From Aequorivita sp. CIP111184 (GTDB lineage Bacteria; Bacteroidota; Bacteroidia; Flavobacteriales; Flavobacteriaceae): DNA of 64,000 nt. Numbering within the stretch: position 1 is the first letter of the stretch; each line of letters starts with the position of its first letter. A program made the position numbers and the translations under genes. Of the stretch, positions 35,750 through 45,300 are shown piece after piece. The notes beneath the pieces were generated by a model. The model worked only from the letters and a program-made list of their open reading frames with translations, searched no databases and was not told the origin of the DNA. The DNA is taken from assembly GCF_900489465.1 (NCBI RefSeq), contig NZ_UEFQ01000019.1:1-64000 (forward strand), in the 5' to 3' direction.

Positions 35750-36859
35750 ATGAAGCACCTTCTTTCCGTATTCACAATTCTAATTTTAAGTTTTCCGCTC
35801 TTTTCGCAGGAAAAAGAATTAAAGCCAGTTTCTTTGGAGGCTGATTTTTTCTACGGAAGTGTTTTGGAACACAACCCAGATATTGAACATTTAATATCGG
35901 GGCATCCCACAGGTTTTATTTTTTCATTCAACAGAAAAACATACGGTTTTAATGAATGGGAACGCCGTTATAATTATCCCGATTGGGGTTTTACGGTTGC
36001 TTATCAAGATTTGCACGATGAATATTTGGGCGAAGTTGTTGGGGCTTATGGACACTTCAATTGGTATTTTTTAAACAGAAATCTTATGGTTCGGGTGGGA
36101 CAAGGAATAGCCTATTCTGGAAACTCATTTGATACCCAATCAAACTATAATAATAACGCTTACGGCACACAATTTTTAAGCACAACTTTTTTAAAAGGGA
36201 ACTACGTACGAGAAAACATTTGGAAAGGTCTCGGGCTTCATGCGGGCTTCACAATCATTCATTACAGCAATGCTAATTTTAAAGCACCAAATAATAGTAC
36301 TAACTCATTTCTGTTAAATGCAGGGGTAAGTTATCAATTGGATTATAAAGACTTTCCCGAATACATTCATAAAGAAGATTCACTCAGTAAAACACATGCC
36401 GAAAGATTTAAATATAATCTTGCCTTTAGAACTGGTTTAAATGAAAGTGATGTAGTTGGCCTTGGGCAAGAACCATTTTATGAACTTTCATTCTTTGTAG
36501 ATAAACGCATTAACTACAAAAGCACATTTACCGCTGGTGTAGATGTATTCTTTTCAACCTTTTTAAAGGAATTGATCACCTATCGCTCCATTGCATATCC
36601 TGAAGATGGACTTTCTGGGGATGAAGATTACAAACGCGTTGGTGTTTTTGTAGGCCATGAATGGCGTTTTAATCGAGTAGCTTTTGTTTCTCAATTGGGC
36701 TATTATGTTTACTGGCCCTATGATTTTGAAAATCGCGTTTATAACCGTTTGGGCTTAAAACGTTATTTCTTTAATGATAACATATTTGCTTCCGTAACAG
36801 TGCATGCGCACTGGGCCAAGGCTGAAGCTGTAGAATTTGGCGTTGGATATCGATTATAG
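35750..36859 (+). CDS. PagL-like acyloxyacyl hydrolase, copy 2
   Basis: 369 aa. Signal peptide ending LSFPLFSQ, then the same barrel layout as copy 1: GFIFSFNRKTYG, YNYPDWGF, GQGIAYSGN and the active-site motif HYSNANFKAPNNSTN, with YYVYWPYDFE near the C-terminus. Both catalytic His and Ser are kept, so both copies may be active. It probably arose by tandem duplication together with the following lipoprotein gene. Confidence 0.88.
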   Translation: MKHLLSVFTILILSFPLFSQEKELKPVSLEADFFYGSVLEHNPDIEHLISGHPTGFIFSFNRKTYGFNEWERRYNYPDWGFTVAYQDLHDEYLGEVVGAYGHFNWYFLNRNLMVRVGQGIAYSGNSFDTQSNYNNNAYGTQFLSTTFLKGNYVRENIWKGLGLHAGFTIIHYSNANFKAPNNSTNSFLLNAGVSYQLDYKDFPEYIHKEDSLSKTHAERFKYNLAFRTGLNESDVVGLGQEPFYELSFFVDKRINYKSTFTAGVDVFFSTFLKELITYRSIAYPEDGLSGDEDYKRVGVFVGHEWRFNRVAFVSQLGYYVYWPYDFENRVYNRLGLKRYFFNDNIFASVTVHAHWAKAEAVEFGVGYRL

Positions 36860-36883
36860 AATTTTTTTTCAGAAACAATAAAT

Positions 36884-37633
36884 ATGAAAAATATAATTTA
36901 CGTTGTACTGATGCTACTTTTTGCCGGATGTGATTCGGAAAATGGTTGGGATTGTACACAAAAAGCAGGCGCTATTGTAGAAACGGAATTTACCGTGCAA
37001 CCATTTACAAAAATACTTGTGTGGGAGCGTATACAACTTTTTGTTAAGCAAGGCGACGAACAAAAAGTAGTTGTAGAAACTGGTGAGAATTTAATGAATG
37101 ATGTTGAAGTTTCAGTTATCGATGGAAAGCTTGAAATTCACAATAACAATTCCTGTAATTTGGTCCGCAATTATGGAATGACAAAAGTGTACATCACTTC
37201 ACCAAATATTACTGAAATACGCAGTAGCACAGGCTTGCCGGTGGAAAGTATTGGAGTACTACAATATCCATCTTTAACGCTTTTATCTGAAGACCAACTA
37301 AACGAAGACGCATACCACACTGATGGTGATTTTAAAATGAATCTGGACGTTGGGCACTTGAATGTTGTGGCGAATGGTCTTTCTAAATTTTATTTAAGCG
37401 GAAGTGCCACAAGTGCCAGTTTTGGTCTGTATGCAAGCGATTGTAGAATTTTTTCTGAAAATTTAATCGTTCAGAATCTGATTATTTTTCACAGAAGTAC
37501 GGGAGAAATGGTTGTAAATCCACAGCAGGCCATTAGAGGTAAAATAGTGGGTTTGGGCAACGTGATTTCAAAAACAAGACCGCCAATTGTTGAGGTGGAG
37601 GAATTGTATCGCGGGAAACTTATTTTTGAATAG
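36884..37633 (+). CDS. Head-GIN (DUF2807) lipoprotein, copy 2
   Basis: 249 aa. Lipobox LFAGC (Cys at about 15), SENGWDCTQKAG, then LFVKQGDEQKVVVETGENLM and NNSCNLVRNYGMTKVYITSPN, all matching copy 1. Both end with VVNPQQAI/VNPQQSI and a final ELY/ELF strand. The 3' end overlaps the convergent gldA by 14 bases. Confidence 0.87.
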   Translation: MKNIIYVVLMLLFAGCDSENGWDCTQKAGAIVETEFTVQPFTKILVWERIQLFVKQGDEQKVVVETGENLMNDVEVSVIDGKLEIHNNNSCNLVRNYGMTKVYITSPNITEIRSSTGLPVESIGVLQYPSLTLLSEDQLNEDAYHTDGDFKMNLDVGHLNVVANGLSKFYLSGSATSASFGLYASDCRIFSENLIVQNLIIFHRSTGEMVVNPQQAIRGKIVGLGNVISKTRPPIVEVEELYRGKLIFE

Positions 37634-38519
37634 TAAGCTCGCTGAATAGCTTTTCTAAAGTAGTATTTTTTTGATGCAGTTGAAGTATTTTCAAACCATT
37701 GTCGTGCGCAAAATCGAATACCTTTCCGCGCATATCCTGTTCGGTTTCAAAATAAAGCTGATAAACAAAACCAATTGAATTTTCAACCTTATCAATTTTT
37801 GGAAGCTGCTGAAGCGCCACTTCTTCAACACGGTAATCAAATTCCACTTCAATAATTTGTTGCTTTTTGTTCTTCAAGTCTGAAAGCTTTTTATCAAGAA
37901 CAATTTCACCTTTATTTATAATTATAACGCGGTCGCAAATGGCTTCTACTTCCTGCATAATATGCGTGGAAAGCAAAACTGTTTTTTCCCTTCCAACATT
38001 TTTTATGAGTTGACGAATTTCAATCAATTGATTTGGATCCAAGCCTGTTGTTGGCTCATCAAGAATCAAAACTGCGGGGTTGTGCAGCAACGCATTTGCA
38101 AGCCCAACACGTTGGCGGTATCCTTTTGAAAGTTGACCAATTTTCTTATTCGCTTCTGGTGTCAATCCTATCTTTTCAATGATGCTTTCCACTTCAGATT
38201 TTGGAATATTATAAATCCCCGCATTAAAAAGAAGGTATTCGCGAACGTACATATCCAAGTAAAGGGGGTTGTGTTCGGGCAGATAGCCCACACTTTTTTT
38301 AACGGCAATACCATCTTTATTTACTTCAAAACCGTTCACGATAGCAACTCCTTCCGAAGCAGGAAGAAAAGTAGTTAGAATTTTCATCATGGTAGATTTT
38401 CCAGCGCCATTTGGACCCAGAAAACCGACGATTTCACCTTTTTCAATGGAGAACGAAACCTTGTTCAGCGCTTTTTGTTCGCCGTAGGTTTTGGTGATAT
38501 TTTCAACTTTTATAGACAT
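37620..38519 (-). CDS. gldA: Gliding motility ABC transporter ATP-binding protein GldA
   Basis: 299 aa. Walker A GPNGAGKST, signature LSKGYRQRVGLA, Walker B VLILDEPTTGLD and the H-loop STHIM are intact. The C-terminal part (about 215-299) matches the GldA extension. With GldF and GldG, not in this window, it forms a transporter needed for gliding in flavobacteria. It is convergent with the head-GIN gene and has no operon partner here. Confidence 0.92.
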   Translation of the reverse strand: MSIKVENITKTYGEQKALNKVSFSIEKGEIVGFLGPNGAGKSTMMKILTTFLPASEGVAIVNGFEVNKDGIAVKKSVGYLPEHNPLYLDMYVREYLLFNAGIYNIPKSEVESIIEKIGLTPEANKKIGQLSKGYRQRVGLANALLHNPAVLILDEPTTGLDPNQLIEIRQLIKNVGREKTVLLSTHIMQEVEAICDRVIIINKGEIVLDKKLSDLKNKKQQIIEVEFDYRVEEVALQQLPKIDKVENSIGFVYQLYFETEQDMRGKVFDFAHDNGLKILQLHQKNTTLEKLFSELTIQK

Positions 38520-38631
38520 ATTATTACAAAAACAAAGCTACATAAATTTCTTCCGAAGTGATTCTACTCTTCGATTTTAAATTTTTCATAAAACGTTTTA
38601 AAAATCACATTTATTGGCTAATTTAGCCGCA

Positions 38632-38697
38632 ATGAATACAAATCTTATATACAATCCTTCCAAGGCGTGGTGGCATATGTTCAGAAGCATTCGCTAG
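38632..38697 (+). CDS. Trp-containing leader peptide of an attenuator
   Basis: A 21-codon ORF with two adjacent TGG codons (13 and 14) followed by His and Met, in the context AWWHMF. The short length, tandem Trp codons, and position directly before a terminator hairpin and a DAHP synthase gene fit transcription attenuation by charged tRNA-Trp. Stop codon TAG is followed by GTGGGG, which can pair with the terminator 5' arm. Confidence 0.8.
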   Translation: MNTNLIYNPSKAWWHMFRSIR

Positions 38698-38726
38698 TGG
38701 GGTAATTGTATTTTAAATATACTATG

Positions 38727-38753
38727 AAAAGTCCCATTCTTGGGGCTTTTTTT
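38727..38753 (+). terminator. Attenuator terminator before DAHP synthase
   Basis: AAAAGTCCC (38727-38735) pairs with GGGGCTTTT (38742-38750, one G-T), then a T-run. TGGGG (38698-38702) can pair with TCCCA (38732-38736) instead, giving an antiterminator when the ribosome stalls at the Trp codons. Confidence 0.8.
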
Positions 38754-38767
38754 ATGAAATTGAATTT

Positions 38768-39850
38768 ATGGAAAATAAGAAAGAATTACGCGGTTGGCTA
38801 GATGCTTTTGGATTGGATCATCCACTTGTTATAGCTGGGCCATGCAGTGCCGAAACTGAAGAGCAAGTGCTGAAAATTGCACATCAGCTAAAAAATACAG
38901 ACACTTCAGTTTTACGTGCTGGAATTTGGAAACCACGAACCCGTCCCGGAAATTTTGAAGGCGTGGGTGCTTTGGGATTAAAGTGGCTTCAAAAAGCAAA
39001 AGAAGAAACAGGATTGCTTACAACTACTGAAGTGGCAAACGCCAATCACGTTGATTTGGCCCTGAAACACGATGTAGATATTTTATGGATTGGGGCCCGC
39101 ACAACGGTTTCGCCATTTATTGTACAAGAGATTGCAGATGCCGTGAAAGGAACCGATAAAATTGTTTTGGTTAAAAATCCAGTTAATCCAGATTTGGCTT
39201 TGTGGCTTGGCGCCGTTGAACGTTTTTATGAAGCTGGAATAACCAAACTCGGTGTTATCCACCGCGGGTTTTCTACCTATGAAAAAACGCGTTACCGCAA
39301 CAATCCAGAATGGCAAATCCCTATTGATCTTCAAAATACATTTCCAGATCTGCCGCTCATTTTGGATCCGTCACACATTGCCGGTAGACGCGATATAATT
39401 TTTGAACTTTGCCAAACTGCGCTCGATTTAAATTATGACGGTTTAATGGTAGAGACCCATTTTGATCCCGATAATGCTTGGAGTGATGCCAAACAACAAA
39501 TTACGCCAGCTACATTGGAAAAAATGACCATTGATCTTAAAATTCGAAAAGTGGAAGGTGATGAGGTTGAATTCAAGAACCAATTGAACACAATGCGAAC
39601 ACAAATTGACTTAATTGATGACCAAATAATGGATATGTTGGGCAAGCGAATGAAAATTGTGGATAATATTGGAGCTTTGAAAAAGAAGAATAATGTTGCA
39701 ATCCTTCAAGTAAAACGGTGGAACGAAGTCTTGGGAAGAATGATTCTTGAAGGCGAAGAGAATAAACTTAGCGAGGAGTTTGTGCTAAAAATTTATAAAG
39801 CAATTCACCAAGAATCCATCAACCATCAGAAAAAGGTTATTAATGATTAA
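38768..39850 (+). CDS. Bifunctional 3-deoxy-7-phosphoheptulonate synthase / chorismate mutase
   Basis: 360 aa. The N-terminal DAHP synthase barrel (about 1-265; PLVIAGPCSAETEEQ, RAGIWKPRTRPGNFEG, LILDPSHIAGRRD) is fused to a C-terminal AroQ chorismate mutase (about 270-355; LNTMRTQIDLIDDQIMDML, GKRMKIVDNIG). It commits carbon to the shikimate pathway and makes prephenate. The Trp attenuator upstream suggests that supply of tryptophan sets its transcription. rsgA follows closely. aroA, a later step of the same pathway, lies at 45866. Confidence 0.95.
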   Translation: MENKKELRGWLDAFGLDHPLVIAGPCSAETEEQVLKIAHQLKNTDTSVLRAGIWKPRTRPGNFEGVGALGLKWLQKAKEETGLLTTTEVANANHVDLALKHDVDILWIGARTTVSPFIVQEIADAVKGTDKIVLVKNPVNPDLALWLGAVERFYEAGITKLGVIHRGFSTYEKTRYRNNPEWQIPIDLQNTFPDLPLILDPSHIAGRRDIIFELCQTALDLNYDGLMVETHFDPDNAWSDAKQQITPATLEKMTIDLKIRKVEGDEVEFKNQLNTMRTQIDLIDDQIMDMLGKRMKIVDNIGALKKKNNVAILQVKRWNEVLGRMILEGEENKLSEEFVLKIYKAIHQESINHQKKVIND

Positions 39851-39859
39851 AAAGTTTTG

Positions 39860-39867
39860 CAACTTTG
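39860..39867 (+). promoter_or_regulatory. Possible -7 element for leaderless rsgA
   Basis: CAACTTTG, one base from TAnnTTTG, ends 4 bp before the ATG at 39872. No clear -33 element. Confidence 0.3.
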
Positions 39868-39871
39868 TGGA

Positions 39872-40819
39872 ATGAAAGGCCTTGTCTATAAATCTACCGG
39901 AAGCTGGTACAGTGTGAAAGCTGAAAACGGCAATTTTTACGATTGCCGTATAAAAGGCAAATTCCGTATTGGCGGGATCAAAAGTACTAATCCCGTAGCG
40001 GTGGGGGATCATGTGGGTTTTGAAATTGAAAAAAAAGGAGATGAAACCGTAGGCGTAATTTCACATATTGATGAGCGTGATAATTACATCATTCGTAAAT
40101 CTGTTAATCTTTCCAAACAAACACATATTATTGCGGCCAATATTGACATTGCGTTTCTATTGATTACCCTAAACAATCCACCAACATTTACTACTTTCAT
40201 CGACAGGTTTTTGGTTACTGCGGAAGCATATCACATTAAAGCTGTGCTTCTTTTCAATAAAATTGACACTTACGACGAAGATCAATTGTTGGAAATAAAA
40301 CTTCTTGCCGCGCTTTACCGAAAAGTTGGGTATGAGTGCATCGGAATTTCAGCAATTACAGGAAAAAATATCGACAAAGTAAAAGCTTTAATGCAGGATA
40401 AAGTAACGATGTTTTCAGGCCATAGCGGTGTTGGGAAATCTACTTTAATCAATGCTTTGGAACCAGGATTAGGTTTAAAAACCTCAAAAATTTCTGAACA
40501 ACATTTACAGGGGCAACACACTACAACCTTTGCTGAAATGTTCGACCTTTCTTTTGGGGGACAGATAATTGATACCCCTGGCATCAAAGGCTTCGGAGTG
40601 GTTGAAATTGATAAAGAAGAATTGGGAGATTATTTTCCAGAGTTTTTTGATCTAAAAGAAAATTGTAAGTTTAACAACTGCCTTCATTTGGAAGAACCAC
40701 AATGTGCAATAAAAGAAGCTTTGGAAAAAGAAGAAATAGCTTGGTCCCGCTACAAAAGTTATCTGCAGATTCTGGAAGGCGAAGAAGACCATTTCAGAAA
40801 AGACATCTATGAAAAATAG
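39872..40819 (+). CDS. rsgA: Ribosome small subunit-dependent GTPase A
   Basis: 315 aa from the ATG at 39872; a TTG at 39857 is in frame but adds nothing like the family N-terminus (MKGLVYKSTGSWY). Circularly permuted GTPase: G4 NKIDTY first, then G1 GHSGVGKST and G3 DTPGIKGFG, followed by the zinc site CKFNNCLHLEEPQC. It assists late 30S subunit maturation. It lies 21 bp after the DAHP synthase gene. Confidence 0.95.
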   Translation: MKGLVYKSTGSWYSVKAENGNFYDCRIKGKFRIGGIKSTNPVAVGDHVGFEIEKKGDETVGVISHIDERDNYIIRKSVNLSKQTHIIAANIDIAFLLITLNNPPTFTTFIDRFLVTAEAYHIKAVLLFNKIDTYDEDQLLEIKLLAALYRKVGYECIGISAITGKNIDKVKALMQDKVTMFSGHSGVGKSTLINALEPGLGLKTSKISEQHLQGQHTTTFAEMFDLSFGGQIIDTPGIKGFGVVEIDKEELGDYFPEFFDLKENCKFNNCLHLEEPQCAIKEALEKEEIAWSRYKSYLQILEGEEDHFRKDIYEK

Positions 40820-40849
40820 CAATCCAAAGAGCCAATAATCCAAAGAATA

Positions 40850-41302
40850 GTGCGTGTTTTAATTCAAAGAGTAAAAAAAGCATCCGTGAGTATTGAAGGA
40901 AAAGTTTTTTCTGAAATAAGTCAGGGCTTGCTTATATTTTTGGGAATTGAAGCCGCAGATAACCAAGAAGACATAAATTGGTTAGCCGGAAAAATTGCCC
41001 GTTTGCGGATTTTTTCTGATCAAAATGATGCAATGAACCTTTCTGTTCAAGATGTAAAAGGCGATTGTTTGGTTGTTAGCCAATTTACACTTCACGCAAA
41101 TACCAAAAAGGGCAACCGACCTTCATTTATAAATGCAGCAAAGCCAGAAACTGCTATTCCCCTTTATGAAAAATTCATTCTTCAGCTTGAAAATGAGACC
41201 AATAAAAAAACATATACAGGAAGCTTTGGTGCTATGATGGATATTGCTTTGGTGAACGACGGTCCCGTTACAATTTGGATTGATTCAAAAAAAAGAGAAT
41301 AA
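40850..41302 (+). CDS. dtd: D-aminoacyl-tRNA deacylase
   Basis: 150 aa with a GTG start (MRVLIQRVKKASV). Catalytic SQFTLHA and the GPVTIW cross-subunit motif are present, and KKGNRPSF is normal. It removes D-amino acids from tRNA. The 30-bp gap from rsgA holds two copies of AATCCAAAGA (40821, 40837), a short spacer repeat. Confidence 0.95.
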   Translation: MRVLIQRVKKASVSIEGKVFSEISQGLLIFLGIEAADNQEDINWLAGKIARLRIFSDQNDAMNLSVQDVKGDCLVVSQFTLHANTKKGNRPSFINAAKPETAIPLYEKFILQLENETNKKTYTGSFGAMMDIALVNDGPVTIWIDSKKRE

Positions 41303-41365
41303 TTTCTTTAACTTTTTTTTAACCTTTCATATATTTTATATATTGCCAAGCCATAAAATGTACCC

Positions 41366-43264
41366 ATGAAAAAGATTTTTTGCTTGGCAATGCTATTTTG
41401 CTCAGCTAGTATATTTTCCCAAAAGGACTATTCTATAAAGTCCATTCCTAAAGAGTTAACAGAATCTTCAAATAGCGTTTTGATTGATGAATTGGTAGAA
41501 ATTGATGTTACCGACATTGGCAAAATGAAAGAAAAAGCCCATCGAGTTATCGCGGTTTTTAATAAGCTTGGGGATGAAGATACCAACCTTTATGAATATT
41601 ATAATGAAAACTCGCGAGTAAAGGATATTGAAGTGCGAATCTTCAATGCTGCTGGAAAGGAAATTGAACACTTTAAAAAGAAAGATTTTATGGACGTGAG
41701 CCGCACTGGCAATAATATGTACATGGATTCGCGAGCTTTGTATTTAAGATATACGCCCACAACCTATCCTTATATTGTGGTTTACGATAGTGAAACAGAA
41801 ACAGGGGACTCTGCATTCATAAGCCCGTGGTATCCTTTAAGCGGATATGCCGAAAGCACCCAAAAAAGCGTTTTAAAAATTAAGTTTGATCCATTAAACA
41901 AACCAAAATATAAGCCTAAAAATCTGGAAGGTTGGGATATAAAAATTTCAGAAACTCCTGAAGAAATCACTTTTTCGGCTTCAAATCTTACTACAATACG
42001 TTATGAAGAGCACAGTCCTTCACCTAGTGATATTTTTCCAAATGTAACCATTGCCCTAGACAATTTCCGATTGAAAGGTACTTCTGGCTCGGGTAAGGAT
42101 TGGAAACAATTTGGAAGTTGGATGGACAAAAGTTTGCTATCAGATGTCCGTGATTTACCCGAAGGCACTTTAGCACGGGTAAAAAGTTTGGTTGCCAATG
42201 AAACCACCAATGAAGGAAAGGCTCGAAAAATTTATCAATTTCTTCAAGATAAAGTGCGTTACGTAAGTATACAGATAGGCATTGGCGGGTGGAAACCTAT
42301 GCTTGCATCTGATGTTGATAAACTGAGTTATGGCGATTGCAAAGCGCTGACAAATTACACCAAAGCTATGCTTGAAGCTGTTGGCGTTCCATCTTATTAC
42401 ACTATTCTGTATGGCGATAGAAGTAAAAGAAATATTGTTGCAGACTTTTCGTCGCTACAAGGAAACCATATGATTTTAGCCATTCCCGATGGTGAAGAAA
42501 TAACTTGGTTGGAGTGTACAAGTCAAGATACACCTTATGGCTTTATTGGAGATTTTACAGACGATAGGGATGTGTTGATAATTACGCCGGAAGGCGGGAA
42601 AATAGCCCACACAAAAGTTTATGAAACTGAAGATAATTCCCAAGAAAATGTATCAAAAGTAAAAGTTGATAAAGAGGGAAATGTAATTGCTAATTTTAAA
42701 GGTGTTTCAAAAGGGCTTCAGTATGATGACAAATATTTGCTTCCGAAGGAAAAAAAAGAAGATTTGGATGAAAAATACAAAAGCCGATGGAGTTATATTA
42801 ACGGTTTTTCAATAAACGATGTGAATTTAAATAATGATAGGGAGGAGATTGCTTTCACTGAAAACTTATCGCTCACTATTCCCAATTATGCAAATCCGGT
42901 AGGTAATGATTATCTTTTCTGTGCTAATATTTTTAACCAAAACCAATACATTCCGCCGCGTATTGAAAACCGCAAGCAAAATCTTTTTATAGGTACTGGA
43001 TTTATGGATGTTGATACAGTAGAAATTGAAATTCCTGAAAATTTTAGTATTGATGGGCTTCCGGAAGAAACCGTTTTGGAAACCAAATTTGGTAAATATG
43101 AAATGAGTTTCAGTAAAGTATCTGACAATAAGTTAATCTACAGTCGAAAAATATTAATCAATAAAGGCGAATATCCTCCTTCTGAATACGAGAATTACAG
43201 AGATTTTTTACGATCAATCGCCCGTTTGGACAAAACAAAAATACTTTTAAAACAAAATATCTAA
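41366..43264 (+). CDS. Secreted DUF3857/transglutaminase-like protein, intact active site
   Basis: 632 aa. Signal peptide (MKKIFCLAMLFCSASIFSQ), DUF3857 beta domain at about 45-210, then a transglutaminase-like core with Cys325 (YGDCKALTNY), His368 (GNHMILAIP) and Asp388 (TSQDTPYG), and a C-terminal DUF3858-like part. The Cys-His-Asp triad is complete. The substrate is unknown; the location is periplasm or surface. It is first of a tightly coupled run with a degenerate paralogue, a MazG-like protein, a small membrane protein and aroA. Confidence 0.88.
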   Translation: MKKIFCLAMLFCSASIFSQKDYSIKSIPKELTESSNSVLIDELVEIDVTDIGKMKEKAHRVIAVFNKLGDEDTNLYEYYNENSRVKDIEVRIFNAAGKEIEHFKKKDFMDVSRTGNNMYMDSRALYLRYTPTTYPYIVVYDSETETGDSAFISPWYPLSGYAESTQKSVLKIKFDPLNKPKYKPKNLEGWDIKISETPEEITFSASNLTTIRYEEHSPSPSDIFPNVTIALDNFRLKGTSGSGKDWKQFGSWMDKSLLSDVRDLPEGTLARVKSLVANETTNEGKARKIYQFLQDKVRYVSIQIGIGGWKPMLASDVDKLSYGDCKALTNYTKAMLEAVGVPSYYTILYGDRSKRNIVADFSSLQGNHMILAIPDGEEITWLECTSQDTPYGFIGDFTDDRDVLIITPEGGKIAHTKVYETEDNSQENVSKVKVDKEGNVIANFKGVSKGLQYDDKYLLPKEKKEDLDEKYKSRWSYINGFSINDVNLNNDREEIAFTENLSLTIPNYANPVGNDYLFCANIFNQNQYIPPRIENRKQNLFIGTGFMDVDTVEIEIPENFSIDGLPEETVLETKFGKYEMSFSKVSDNKLIYSRKILINKGEYPPSEYENYRDFLRSIARLDKTKILLKQNI

Positions 43265-43281
43265 TAAATACCTCAAACTCT

Positions 43282-45300
43282 ATGAAGTCAACATTACTCA
43301 CTTGTCTTGTAATATTATGTTTTCTGAATGTATTAGTTGCACAAAATTATAAATTCGGAAAAGTTTCCAAAGAAGAATTAGCCCAAAAACAGCATCCCAC
43401 AGAACCATCAGCAGATGCTGCCGTGCTTTATAGGGAAATCAAGACTGAGTTTCAATATACTCAGGATGCCGGATGGTATATGGTTACTGACTACTTTGAG
43501 CGGGTAAAAATTTATTCTAAAGAAGGTTTTGATTGGGCAAATGCCACTATAGATCTTTTCACAGGTGAAGGAGAGGATAAGCTTATAGGCCTAAAAGGCT
43601 ACACATATTATTTAGGAGCCGATGGAAAAGTGGAAGAAGTGAAGCTTAAAAGTGACGGTATTTTTGAACAGGAAACCACTAAATATCTTTCACAAACAAA
43701 AATTACTATGCCAGATGTTCGGGAGGGCTGCATTATTGAATACAAGTACACAATCAATTCTCCTTTTATATTTAATATTGATGAGTTTAAATTTCAAGAA
43801 ACAATTCCAGTAGATAAGGTAAAGGTGGTTTTCAATTCACCGGAATATTTTGCTTACAAGACACATCAAAGAGGGTGGATTCCTTATAAAGTTGCTTCGG
43901 AAACTAGAGATAGAACGATGAGCTATCGGCAAACGAGCCAAGATATAAAAGCTTTTTCTGGCGCTGGACTTCCAGAAACAACAACTCGTGAAGTGAAATT
44001 TAAAGAAAACGTATATACCGTAGAATTGGAAAAAGTTCCAGCAATTAAGGAAGAACCATATGCTGGGAATATAAATAATTACGCTACTGCTCTTCAGTTT
44101 GAAATGAGCTATATGGATTTTCCGGGAAGCCCTTTAAGAACATACTCAACAACTTGGGAAGATGTTTCTAAAGGTATTTATAAAGTTGATTTGTTTGGAG
44201 CAGAGTTGGAGCGAAACAATTATTTTGAAGATGATTTAAAAAACCTACTGAATGGTGTAAGCAATCCCGAAGAAAAGACAGCGCTTATATTTTCATATGT
44301 TATAAACAAAATGAGTTGGAATGGCTTTAATGGATATTACACCAATGAAGGCGTTAAAACCGCCTATAAAAAAGGCTCAGGAAATGTTGCAGATATCAAC
44401 CTCATGCTAATAGCTATGTTACGCTATGCAAACTTGCCTGCAAACCCTGTTTTGGTGAGTACTACCTCGCATGGAATTCCGTTGTTCCCAACTCGAAATG
44501 GTTTTAATTATGTTATTGCCGCTGTAGAATTGCCACAAGGTACTATATTGCTAGACGCCACAAGCAAGGATGCCGAAATGGGCATTTTGAAATCAAATAT
44601 AATGAATTGGCAAGGCCGAATTATTATGAAAGATGGAACTTCTGGTTGGGTGTCATTAAGCCCTCAAAGTCCCGCAGTAAAGAGCGCGATGGTGAATGTT
44701 GAAATCAAACCAGATTTTTCAGTTATTGGTAAAGCGCAAAACAGATATACTGGTAACTATGCCTTTCACTACAGAACAGACTTTAAAAGCTTAAACGAAG
44801 ATGCACAGCGCAAAGCAATTGAAAAGAACAGTAGCCAAGTGGAAATTTCAGCGCTTCATTTTGAAAATTTAGAAACTGCTGGAAAACCAGTTTCTCTGGA
44901 ATATGATTTCGAATCCTTGGATGCAGTGGAAGATGTTGCAGGGAAATTATATTTTTCTCCAATGGTTTTTATGGCAACCAAAGAAAGCCCTTTCAAGCCT
45001 GAAACCCGTCAATATCCAGTTGATTTTAACTACCCCATGAAAGATCGATACATTATAAATATAGCTTTGCCCGAAGGATATAAAGTTGAGTCTATGCCCG
45101 AAAATGCGGTTTTCAGTTTAGGCGAAAATATAGGAAGCTATCGTTATTTAATTTCCCAGCTAGGCAACAAACTGCAACTATCCGTGGAGTTTTCCATAAA
45201 CAAATCCTTCATCGCAGCTGAAGAATATGGAAATTTGAAAAAATTCTTTGAACTTTTAATAGCGAAGGAAAACGAAAAAGTTGTACTTTCAAAAGCATAA
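43282..45300 (+). CDS. Secreted DUF3857 protein, probable transglutaminase pseudoenzyme
   Basis: 672 aa. Signal peptide (ending LNVLVAQ), DUF3857 domain and a transglutaminase-like core. In the core the catalytic Cys is replaced by Val369 (GNVADINLML) and the His position by Tyr (GFNYVIAAV), while the Asp region LLDATSKD remains. It is therefore likely a binding protein rather than an enzyme. It is paralogous to the preceding gene (17 bp gap), and its stop overlaps the MazG-like start by one base. Confidence 0.88.
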   Translation: MKSTLLTCLVILCFLNVLVAQNYKFGKVSKEELAQKQHPTEPSADAAVLYREIKTEFQYTQDAGWYMVTDYFERVKIYSKEGFDWANATIDLFTGEGEDKLIGLKGYTYYLGADGKVEEVKLKSDGIFEQETTKYLSQTKITMPDVREGCIIEYKYTINSPFIFNIDEFKFQETIPVDKVKVVFNSPEYFAYKTHQRGWIPYKVASETRDRTMSYRQTSQDIKAFSGAGLPETTTREVKFKENVYTVELEKVPAIKEEPYAGNINNYATALQFEMSYMDFPGSPLRTYSTTWEDVSKGIYKVDLFGAELERNNYFEDDLKNLLNGVSNPEEKTALIFSYVINKMSWNGFNGYYTNEGVKTAYKKGSGNVADINLMLIAMLRYANLPANPVLVSTTSHGIPLFPTRNGFNYVIAAVELPQGTILLDATSKDAEMGILKSNIMNWQGRIIMKDGTSGWVSLSPQSPAVKSAMVNVEIKPDFSVIGKAQNRYTGNYAFHYRTDFKSLNEDAQRKAIEKNSSQVEISALHFENLETAGKPVSLEYDFESLDAVEDVAGKLYFSPMVFMATKESPFKPETRQYPVDFNYPMKDRYIINIALPEGYKVESMPENAVFSLGENIGSYRYLISQLGNKLQLSVEFSINKSFIAAEEYGNLKKFFELLIAKENEKVVLSKA

